This document shows positions 58,135 through 64,000 of a stretch of 64,000 nt of DNA, one piece after another. Origin of the DNA: Haladaptatus sp. ZSTT2. GTDB lineage: Archaea; Halobacteriota; Halobacteria; Halobacteriales; Halococcaceae. The stretch lies in NCBI RefSeq assembly GCF_037081775.1, contig NZ_JBAMHQ010000001.1, positions 558,001-622,000 of the forward strand. Direction: 5' to 3'. The first letter of the stretch is position 1, and the number at the start of each line of letters is the position of its first letter. The notes under the pieces were generated by a model. That model was not told the origin of the DNA. It worked only from the letters and a program-made list of their open reading frames with translations, and searched no databases. The translations under genes and the position numbers were made by a program.

Positions 58135-58838
58135 TCTGAGACCTCCTCGTAGCGCCCACGAGTCACGCCGGGTTCGATGAAGGACTCGTCCATCACCTCG
58201 CGGTTGTGCGCCGCGATGGTTCCCCACTCTTCGAGCCCGGCTTTCATCTGGGCTTTCGAGAAGCCAATCGTCTCACCGAGAGCAACGAGGTCGCGCGGGG
58301 CGCGCAGGGCTAAGTGACTCTGTGGGTCGCCGCTCACCACGTACGGCACGTCGTAGTACTCGACGAGTTCGCGGAGTTTACGCAGGTTCTGGAGCGCTTG
58401 GACTCGGGGGCCGCCGTGGCGACGGAGCACGTCTCCGAAGTTGAACTCGATGCGGACGTTGTTGCGCGCTGCGGCTTTTGCGAGGACGTGGTTCAGGTCG
58501 CCGCGCCCGGCCATCGGGTGGGCAAGCACGTCCACGCGCTCTTGCTCGCACGCAAAGCGGTTTACCTTCGTGTTCCCGCCGTGGACGACGAGCATCGTCT
58601 TTTTTGGGCGGTAGTTGCCGACGTGGCCGCTGGCCTGTGCGGGATTGTCGGCGCGAATCTCGATGGCGTCCACGACGTTGATGCCGGTTGCGTCGCTGAG
58701 CGACTCGCTGTCGAACTCGGCTGGGGCGTCCCCGTGATTCCGGACGACGATTCCGTCGTACCCATACGACTTCGCCGTCGCCGCGAATCTGGCCACGGTG
58801 CTGTCGCCGTCGGGGTGTGCGTGGACTGCTTCGTACAT
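58131..58838 (-). CDS. rnp3: Ribonuclease P protein component 3 (Rpp30)
   Basis: 235 residues, a TIM-barrel without catalytic residues. YGYDGIVVRNHGDAPAEFD, then VHGGNTKVNRFACEQERVDV and RNNVRIEFNFGDVLRRHGG identify it, with DVPYVVSGDPQSHLALRAPR at the C-terminal side. It pairs with Pop5 on RNase P RNA. The start could be 58844 (MLMYEAV) or 58838 (MYEAVHAHPDG). A small zinc protein gene precedes it. Confidence 0.93.
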   Translation of the reverse strand: MYEAVHAHPDGDSTVARFAATAKSYGYDGIVVRNHGDAPAEFDSESLSDATGINVVDAIEIRADNPAQASGHVGNYRPKKTMLVVHGGNTKVNRFACEQERVDVLAHPMAGRGDLNHVLAKAAARNNVRIEFNFGDVLRRHGGPRVQALQNLRKLRELVEYYDVPYVVSGDPQSHLALRAPRDLVALGETIGFSKAQMKAGLEEWGTIAAHNREVMDESFIEPGVTRGRYEEVSE

Positions 58839-58906
58839 GAGCATCGAGCGGTGTCACTCTCGACTTTCCCGTCACCGAAAATAAAAGGCGCGACCCGGCC
58901 GCCGAC

Positions 58907-59056
58907 TCAGTGTGTCGAAAAGCCGTCGATTACGCCGCCACAATCCGGACACGAAACCATCTCAGACCCGGTTGTTTTTCGCCCACCGCCGGTTCTCGTC
59001 GATACTCGGCTACCAGTCCCGTTCAATTCAGAGTTACAGTACGGACACGCTTGCAT
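58907..59056 (-). CDS. Small zinc-ribbon protein
   Basis: 49 residues. MQACPYCNSELNGTGSRVST, then KTTGSEMVSCPDCGGVIDGF. Two C-x2-C pairs (at 4,7 and 36,39) spaced by about 30 residues make a zinc ribbon. I do not know the family. It lies on the same strand 68 bases before rnp3 and after the RNA-binding protein gene, so it may be part of the RNA-processing transcript. Confidence 0.68.
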   Translation of the reverse strand: MQACPYCNSELNGTGSRVSTRTGGGRKTTGSEMVSCPDCGGVIDGFSTH

Positions 59057-59138
59057 TCAATTGACGCCTCTTTCTCACACACACGGGGTGCCCCCATAAA
59101 CATTGGCACTAGATAACACGGGACATGTTTTTCGGGCG

Positions 59139-59555
59139 TCAGATAGCGTCTCTGACGATTTCGACTGCTTTCGCTTTTTTTGCGGGATACGCTTCGACCT
59201 TCCCCCGTAGCGAGAGCCCCTCACCGAGCTGTGCGATGCCTTTGAACGCCGCCTGCTTGTCGAGGTGGATGAAAAACGAGCAGTTGTCGTCTACGCGCTG
59301 ATCGATTTCTGCACGCACTTTGTCTATGTTTTCGAGTTCAGCGAGCTTGTCGAGCACCACCCGCACGTCGTCTGCCTTTTCGACGCGGGCAGAGAAGATG
59401 ACGATGCGGTCGCCGTGGTGGCCTTTCGTCTCCATGCGTTCGAGTTCGAATTCCTCGGGGAGGAATGCCCGAATAGCCTCTATTACGCGCTTTTCGTCCT
59501 CGGTCGCGTAGCAAAATGTGCGGAGGTCGATATAGTGAAACGGAACCTTCGACAT
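59139..59555 (-). CDS. RNA-binding protein (COG1325/PF01877)
   Basis: 138 residues. MSKVPFHYIDLRTFCYATED and EEFELERMETKGHHGDRIVI are the characteristic parts of the archaeal PF01877 family, which looks like ribosomal protein L5. Members are found beside RNase P and exosome genes. Here it is beside rnp3, rnp2 and psmA, so a role in RNA processing is likely. Its own target is unknown. Confidence 0.86.
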   Translation of the reverse strand: MSKVPFHYIDLRTFCYATEDEKRVIEAIRAFLPEEFELERMETKGHHGDRIVIFSARVEKADDVRVVLDKLAELENIDKVRAEIDQRVDDNCSFFIHLDKQAAFKGIAQLGEGLSLRGKVEAYPAKKAKAVEIVRDAI

Positions 59556-59589
59556 GGGCAGGCTTCGTGCCCGGTCGGTAAAAAGCGTC

Positions 59590-59781
59590 TTACTCGTCTT
59601 CGAGCCGTTCGAGTGAATCCTCGGAGAGACCCTGCTCTTGACCCTCGTCGAACATCACAGTGTACGTAGCGCCACCGAACATGTTTTCGATAACTTGGCT
59701 AATCGTACCGGATTGGCCGTCATACTCACTGTGCTTGTCGTGCAGGATAACTTGGTCTCCTTCGTCAAAGCTCATAGTCAT
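59590..59781 (-). CDS. Small SH3/KOW-like protein
   Basis: 63 residues: MTMSFDEGDQVILHDKHSEY, then DGQSGTISQVIENMFGGATY and VMFDEGQEQGLSEDSLERLE. The GDQV-x-L and GTISQV pattern with a following beta-strand fits an SH3-like barrel, as in KOW or DUF1918-type proteins common in haloarchaea. Function unknown. ATG at 59775 is a second choice. A TATA-like ACTTTTAG near 59800 supports the start. It is 35 bases before the RNA-binding protein gene. Confidence 0.7.
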   Translation of the reverse strand: MTMSFDEGDQVILHDKHSEYDGQSGTISQVIENMFGGATYTVMFDEGQEQGLSEDSLERLEDE

Positions 59782-60093
59782 CCTTGCAGCGACCCGGCTA
59801 AAAGTGTCGTGGTTCAGGTCTGTTTTGATGGCTCTCTGTGTGAGCCGCGCTCCAGGGCGACAGGGCACGGCAGTGAGTGGCTTCGCGGCCATTTCCGCCC
59901 CACGTAACGGACGCAGTACATGGTGAGAATCCCCACCGAACGGAGCGTGTGCCCGGGGTAGGCCAGTCAGATATGAAATATTAGTTGAGCGTAGAGGCAA
60001 TGAAATATGTCAAGAATAACTACTAAAATATACGGCGACCAAGAGTATAAACGACTGTAGCACAAATTCGAAAACTGTGATGAGGAATACATT
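59782..60093. other. Gene-free region between divergent genes
   Basis: 311 bases. The left half is GC-rich and the right half (from about 59970) is AT-rich. It carries the promoters of the SH3-like gene (TATA-like on the minus strand near 59800) and of the MarR-like gene (TATA box at 60045-60051). I looked for SRP RNA and RNase P RNA here because of the neighbours but saw no conserved core of either. No gene or repeat is evident. Confidence 0.5.
60045..60051 (+). promoter_or_regulatory. TATA box of MarR-like gene
   Basis: GTATAAA, 43 bases before the GTG at 60094, is the best core promoter in the gap. Confidence 0.45.
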
Positions 60094-60759
60094 GTGAGCG
60101 ACGACTGGGAGCACGTGCAATATGTCTCCAACTCAGCACACAGGACGGACGTTATGTATCATTTATTTGATAAGGGGCCTGCACAACCCTCCGAAATTGC
60201 GACAAGCGTGTCCCGACCGCTCCCACACATCTCTCGCAGTATCGCAGAGCTCAGAGAACGAGACCTCATCGATCTGCTCGTTCCTGAAGACACACTGAAA
60301 GGGCGCCTGTACGGGCTTACCCCAACTGGACGGGACGTCGTTTGGGATGTGTTCCGCAGAACCGAGGACATCAGCTTCACAACCGTCACCCGCGACGCAT
60401 TTCCATACGACGACCTGCTCTCATTTCTCATCGACCACGCGGGCACTGCGCTCCGTGGCGTCGTCGCCTACACGCGCGAAGCCGTCACGATGTACGTCCA
60501 CACCCCAGCAGCAGTGAGCCGGACAGAGTCGGCGGTGGCTGAGACGCTCAGCGACGTGGCGACGGACGTTCTCGCAGAGAACCCCAACCGGCTCAGCGAG
60601 AAACTCGGCTCGCTCACCTACGCCGTCCAAGGGTTCGACACGCAGACCATCTTGCAACTCCCCTTCACCGATAACCAACAAGTGCTCGTGTCGTTCGATT
60701 CGTCGGTCACGCTGTCGCTGCCGGCTATGGCACGCACCTGTCGCGCACAGCTCGCCTGA
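60094..60759 (+). CDS. Winged-helix (MarR/ArsR-like) transcriptional regulator
   Basis: 221 residues, GTG start. Residues 8-85 form a winged helix: RTDVMYHLFDKGPAQPSEIA, SVSRPLPHISRSIAELRERD (recognition helix) and LYGLTPTGRDVVWDVFRR. The C-terminal 120 residues form an unknown helical/beta domain, perhaps a ligand pocket, ending in MARTCRAQLA. It has a clear own promoter. The NUDIX gene follows 111 bases later in the same direction. Target unknown. Confidence 0.82.
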   Translation: MSDDWEHVQYVSNSAHRTDVMYHLFDKGPAQPSEIATSVSRPLPHISRSIAELRERDLIDLLVPEDTLKGRLYGLTPTGRDVVWDVFRRTEDISFTTVTRDAFPYDDLLSFLIDHAGTALRGVVAYTREAVTMYVHTPAAVSRTESAVAETLSDVATDVLAENPNRLSEKLGSLTYAVQGFDTQTILQLPFTDNQQVLVSFDSSVTLSLPAMARTCRAQLA

Positions 60760-60870
60760 ACTGGTCGAACATTTATTGCAGTGGCGACGCGAACAAACGG
60801 TAATGACTGCCACGATTTGCGCTCTCCCCTCTGCGTTTCATGCGATAACTACCCGGCCGACGTGGCGCAG

Positions 60871-61434
60871 ATGACGCCCGTAGACGACCTCTGGTTTCTC
60901 GCCTCAGAAGCAGACCAAGCCGCAGCACAGGCCTACCATCGACTCGCGGAGGCCCACGACGAGTACACCGAACACACCCGAACTCACCACGTCTCGCGCA
61001 ACCGGTTTCGGACGCTCGCCCGGCGAATCAACGAGACCGGTGCTCCCTACGGCGCACACACTATCGTCTACCAGCTGTGTGGGAAACTCTTGCTCTGTCG
61101 CCACGAAGGCGTCGACATGTGGGTGCTCCCCGGCGGCGGCGTAGACCCAGGTGAATCGTTCCACGAAGCCGCCCACCGCGAACTAGCAGAGGAAGCCGGT
61201 GTGGAAGCCACCTACGACGGGCTTGCGCTCCTCACGCGCATCCACCTTCGCTGTGGAAGCCACGAAACGTGGGGCATCCTGCCGGTGTTCGCCGCGAGTG
61301 CGGACACAACAGAGCCACAGATACGCGACCCGGATAACGAAATCTCGACCGCAGAATGGTTCGACCGCCTGCCCCCCGACACGCGCGACCGCGACGACCT
61401 TCTCACGTGGCGCGAACGCTCACTGTCCGTGTGA
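60871..61434 (+). CDS. NUDIX hydrolase
   Basis: 187 residues. The Nudix box G-x5-E-x7-R-E-x2-E-E-x-G is seen in GGVDPGESFHEAAHRELAEE, residues about 90-112. The N-terminal 60 residues are a helical domain (SEADQAAAQAYHRLAEAHDE) seen in some haloarchaeal members. It cleaves nucleoside diphosphates linked to another group, substrate unknown. A GTG start at 60781 would add 30 residues, but MTPVDDLWFLA at 60871 is more typical. The gene overlaps the convergent gene by 15 bases. Confidence 0.88.
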   Translation: MTPVDDLWFLASEADQAAAQAYHRLAEAHDEYTEHTRTHHVSRNRFRTLARRINETGAPYGAHTIVYQLCGKLLLCRHEGVDMWVLPGGGVDPGESFHEAAHRELAEEAGVEATYDGLALLTRIHLRCGSHETWGILPVFAASADTTEPQIRDPDNEISTAEWFDRLPPDTRDRDDLLTWRERSLSV

Positions 61435-62244
61435 CACGCCTTCTCTGTCTTCTGCTTTCATCCGCCTGAGCGCCGCCACCGCGTTCGAGGCGTCGTAGCC
61501 GAAGTAGACGTTGTTTGCGTAGGCATCTGCCACATCCGTCGCGTGGATGAGGTTGTCGATGTCCACGTCAACCGCGTAGAGTTCTACGCTAAAGGGCGTC
61601 GTGAGCAGGTCGAGGAAGCCGGTAACGATAATTTCGAGCCAATAGGTCGTCGTGTACGCCATGTCGTAGAGCGGGATGACGAACTCGTCTACGTGCTCCG
61701 CGAGTGCGTCGAGGTCGAGTCCCGCCCGTCGGTAGAGGTGACCGGGGTAGGGGTCTGGATACAGCGTCAGATACACCTTGCCCGGAATCCGGGCGGCGGC
61801 CTCGGCTACGAACTCGGTGATGACCGACGCGCGCCACTCGTTTCGGTCGTCGTACTCGCTCTCGTCGAACAGGCGGTTACACCGCTCACAGCGACAGTAG
61901 CCCTCGCGCGGGAAGCCCACGTCGTCTAAGCGCACGTCCTCGTTCTGCTCGACACAGTCGTCGATGATTTCGAGCAGTCCGGCGCGATACTGCTCGTTGG
62001 TCGGGCAGATGTACGCCCAGTCGAAATACGGTTGGTCGCGGGTGGCGAGGTCGCCGGCTTCGTTCACCGGAACGAGGTCGGGATTACCGTTTGCAGCCGC
62101 GTTGTCGCCGAAACACGAGACCATGTTGATGGCGTTCGGGAGCGGGGCAGCGGCCCGTCCGGTCACGTCTTTCACCTCATAGAACCCGCGGTCGAACTCG
62201 GTCAACTCGACCTCTGATGCGTTGCGTGTGACGACGCCGAACAT
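61420..62244 (-). CDS. Unrecognised protein, possibly TIM-barrel
   Basis: 274 residues. MFGVVTRNASEVELTEFDRG at the N-terminus, then FDWAYICPTNEQYRAGLLEI, VRLDDVGFPREGYCRCERCN (a Cys cluster C-x-C-x2-C) and KVYLTLYPDPYPGHLYRRAG. Strands and helices alternate, and the Asp/Tyr-rich loops look like those of barrel-shaped hydrolases, but I can name no family. The cysteines could hold metal. It lies 50 bases before the tiny membrane protein and pyrI on the same strand. It is an interesting target for a fold search. Confidence 0.6.
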   Translation of the reverse strand: MFGVVTRNASEVELTEFDRGFYEVKDVTGRAAAPLPNAINMVSCFGDNAAANGNPDLVPVNEAGDLATRDQPYFDWAYICPTNEQYRAGLLEIIDDCVEQNEDVRLDDVGFPREGYCRCERCNRLFDESEYDDRNEWRASVITEFVAEAAARIPGKVYLTLYPDPYPGHLYRRAGLDLDALAEHVDEFVIPLYDMAYTTTYWLEIIVTGFLDLLTTPFSVELYAVDVDIDNLIHATDVADAYANNVYFGYDASNAVAALRRMKAEDREGVSHGQ

Positions 62245-62294
62245 ACAAGCGGCTAGTCCGGTACAGGGGTAAGTGATTCGAAAACGGTGGGCGA

Positions 62295-62369
62295 CTACTT
62301 CTTTGCGACGAGTTTGACGAGCAGTGCAACGGCGATGAGGGCGAACAGGAATTTGAATTTTCGGGCCAT
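62295..62369 (-). CDS. Tiny single-TM protein
   Basis: 24 residues: MARKFKFLFALIAVALLVKL, then VAKK. Positive ends flank one hydrophobic helix. Similar short proteins are common in haloarchaea. It lies between pyrI (58 bases upstream) and the gene at 61420-62244, on the same strand. It is too short to judge by itself, so confidence is modest. Confidence 0.4.
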   Translation of the reverse strand: MARKFKFLFALIAVALLVKLVAKK

Positions 62370-62427
62370 GACAGTACGTTCGTTCGCCCAGAGTAAAATT
62401 GTTCGGGCGACGGCCGCACTCGCCGCG

Positions 62428-62889
62428 TTAGTCGTCGCTGATGTGTTCTGCGATGTTGTCCCGGACGATGGTCTCACAGTAGTCACAGCGAACCGCGTCG
62501 TCGAGGACGGTAAAGCGCGTTTTCACCGGTTCGCGCTCGTTGGTGATACACGACGGGTTCGGGCATTCGAGAACGCCCTGTACGGAGTTCGGACGTTCGA
62601 CGCGGTGTTTGCGTTGCACCTCGTAGTCGCGGATGATGTTGATGCTCGCCATCGGCGCAATGAGCGAGATAACATCCACTTCGTCTTGACTCAGCTCGCG
62701 ACTTTCGACTTTCACGATGTCCTTGCGGCCGAGACGGTCTGACGGGACGTTCATCCCGACGCTCACGGCTTCGCCCGTCGAACCGTCGATGCCGAGGATG
62801 GCGAGCACGTTCAGCGCCTGCCCGCCGGGGATGTGGTCGATGACGGTGCCGCTTTTAATCTTGCTGACGCGAAGTTCGTGGTCACTCAT
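62428..62889 (-). CDS. pyrI: Aspartate carbamoyltransferase regulatory subunit
   Basis: 153 residues. The N-terminal allosteric domain has [20 protein letters not shown], which binds CTP or ATP. The C-terminal zinc domain has [12 protein letters not shown] and CDYCETI with four cysteines. It controls PyrB, whose gene overlaps it by 8 bases. The archaeal and enteric type regulation (CTP feedback) is likely. Confidence 0.96.
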   Translation of the reverse strand: MSDHELRVSKIKSGTVIDHIPGGQALNVLAILGIDGSTGEAVSVGMNVPSDRLGRKDIVKVESRELSQDEVDVISLIAPMASINIIRDYEVQRKHRVERPNSVQGVLECPNPSCITNEREPVKTRFTVLDDAVRCDYCETIVRDNIAEHISDD

Positions 62890-63793
62890 TGTCTAACATC
62901 ATGTCGAGCAGCGCCATGCGGACGGGAATCCCGTTGTGGGCCTGCTCGAAATAGTTTGCAAAGTCTGTTCCATCAACGTCGGCCGCAATCTCGTCAACAC
63001 GGGGCAGCGGATGCATGACGATGAGGTCGTCGCTCGCCGCTTCGAGGAGTTCGGCGTCGATTTGGTACTGTCCGGCGACGGCGCGATACTCGCTCTCGTC
63101 GGGGAATCTTTCGCGCTGGATGCGCGTGACGTAGAGCACGTCCAAACTCGGGAGAATCTCGTCTAACTCGGTGTGCTCTTTGACGTTCGCTCCGGCTTCG
63201 TGGAGGTCGTAGCGCACCCGACGCGGGAGTTTCAGGCTGTCGGGGCTGATGAAGTGCTGGCTCGCATCGACCTGCGTGAGCGCGTTTGCGAGCGAGTGGA
63301 CGGTCCGCCCGTATTTGAGGTCGCCCATGATGCCCACGGTCAAATCGTCGAAGCCGACGTTCTTGCGGATGGTGTAGAGGTCGAGCAGCGTCTGGGTGGG
63401 GTGCTGGCCCGCGCCGTCTCCGGCGTTTACGAGCGGCACGTCCACGTACTCTGCGGCCATGGTCGCAGAGCCCTGACTCGGGTGGCGAAGCACGATGCCA
63501 TCTGCGTAGCCCTCGATGACGCGAACGGTGTCTGCGAGGGTTTCACCCTTCTTGACGCTTGAGGCTTCGACCGAGCCCATGTCGATAACGTCGCCTCCGA
63601 GGCGCTTCATCGCCGTCTCGAAACTGAGGCGCGTCCGGGTACTGGGTTCGTAAAAAAGCAGTGCGAGGAGTTTGTCGGTGTGTCGGTCGGCGAACGCCGC
63701 CGGATTTTCATCGATTTCGGCGGCATGGTCGAGGACGGCGTCGATGTCCGCCCGCGACAGTTGTTTCGCGCTGACGAGCTGGTCGGTCCACAT
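62882..63793 (-). CDS. pyrB: Aspartate carbamoyltransferase catalytic subunit
   Basis: 303 residues. It joins carbamoyl phosphate and aspartate in pyrimidine synthesis. [19 protein letters not shown] is the carbamoyl phosphate loop, [20 protein letters not shown] holds the His and Gln, and [17 protein letters not shown] the aspartate loop. The gene overlaps pyrI. It diverges from the ParA gene. Confidence 0.97.
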   Translation of the reverse strand: MWTDQLVSAKQLSRADIDAVLDHAAEIDENPAAFADRHTDKLLALLFYEPSTRTRLSFETAMKRLGGDVIDMGSVEASSVKKGETLADTVRVIEGYADGIVLRHPSQGSATMAAEYVDVPLVNAGDGAGQHPTQTLLDLYTIRKNVGFDDLTVGIMGDLKYGRTVHSLANALTQVDASQHFISPDSLKLPRRVRYDLHEAGANVKEHTELDEILPSLDVLYVTRIQRERFPDESEYRAVAGQYQIDAELLEAASDDLIVMHPLPRVDEIAADVDGTDFANYFEQAHNGIPVRMALLDMMLDNE

Positions 63794-63875
63794 CGTTTAG
63801 AGGGCAGACGCCAGCACTCTTGAAACTCCCGACACTTGCCGAAGGTTCATGTACCATGGCGGGACCACCGACGCC

Positions 63876-64000
63876 ATGCTCGCCGTCGCCGGAGGCAAAG
63901 GAGGCTGTGGAAAGACAACGACAACGCTCGGGCTCGCGGGTGCGCTCGCTCGCGCCGAGCGCGAGGTGGTCGCCGTGGACGCAGACCGCGCGATGCCAAA
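63876..64000 (+). CDS. ParA/MinD-type ATPase, N-terminal part
   Basis: Only the first 41 codons are in the window. MLAVAGGKGGCGKTTTTLGL has the deviant Walker A lysine (K-G-G-C-G-K-T-T) of the ParA/MinD family, and the second strand VVAVDADRAMP follows. These ATPases position DNA or proteins at the membrane or nucleoid. An in-frame ATG at 63849 would add nine residues. The rest of the gene is off the right edge. Confidence 0.85.
   Translation, partial: MLAVAGGKGGCGKTTTTLGLAGALARAEREVVAVDADRAMP

Noticed and set aside
59782-60093. SRP RNA or RNase P RNA in the gap next to the RNase P protein genes
   Set aside because: None of the conserved cores of either RNA is seen; only divergent promoters are.

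Overview
The window is a 64 kb piece of a halophilic archaeal (class Halobacteria) chromosome. The predicted proteins are rich in Asp and Glu. The machinery is archaeal: TFB, a Cdc48 AAA+ ATPase, the proteasome alpha subunit, the RNase P proteins Pop5 and Rpp30, SBDS, an RPA-type single-strand binding protein and a GHMP-type shikimate kinase. Many small families are known to me mainly from haloarchaea. The genus cannot be fixed from the sequence alone. No plasmid, prophage, insertion sequence, CRISPR array or rRNA is visible, and nearly everything is compact core genome.

Layout. Positions 1-4250: peroxiredoxin end, uridine kinase, a Bat-type HTH regulator, an HpcH/HpaI aldolase and a RimK-type ATP-grasp/protease fusion. 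Positions 4.4-5.3 kb: a SnoaL-type protein, then a tRNA-Ser(TGA) on the minus strand whose 3' flank holds a 20-bp copy of the tRNA end and a chain of inverted repeats; this is the most unusual part of the window. Positions 5.3-16.8 kb: histidine ammonia-lyase, aroC, aroA, a UDG-like protein, an alkaline-phosphatase-fold protein, an M24 peptidase, tyrA, an Rsm22-like methyltransferase and surE. Positions 16.8-28.3 kb: accessory genes (second SnoaL protein, AAC(3)-like acetyltransferase, ABC-2 exporter, carbonic anhydrase, lone E2-type acyltransferase, SLC13 permease), hisH, a decayed patch with an acetyltransferase remnant, and the aroK-aroQ pair.

Positions 28.4-44.3 kb: Cdc48, a HalX response regulator overlapping a RecA-fold ATPase, an XPD-type Fe-S helicase, an Lhr-type helicase, the RPA-RPAP-phosphoesterase operon, riboflavin/F420 reductase arfC and thioredoxin reductase. 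Positions 44.4-48.5 kb: a small HTH regulator, a 3-TM protein and a Tat-exported cupredoxin, then a phosphoribosyltransferase, TFB and a zinc-ribbon protein. Positions 48.7-56.0 kb: UPF0058, UPF0212, an OGG-like glycosylase, acylphosphatase, NAD(P)HX repair enzyme, moaC, hflX, a FUN14 protein and a MscS channel. Positions 56.1-59.8 kb: the archaeal RNA-processing/proteasome superoperon (RNA-binding protein, rnp3, rnp2, psmA, sdo1) without exosome genes. Positions 60.1-64.0 kb: a MarR-like regulator, NUDIX hydrolase, an unrecognised protein, pyrI-pyrB and the start of a ParA/MinD ATPase.

The genes form several working groups: five aromatic amino-acid steps (aroA, aroC, aroK, aroQ, tyrA); DNA maintenance (RPA operon, XPD, Lhr, OGG, UDG-like); RNA maturation with protein turnover; and pyrimidine synthesis and salvage (pyrBI, udk). 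Five very small proteins (24 to 59 residues) lie in the gaps between longer genes, four of them zinc fingers or ribbons.
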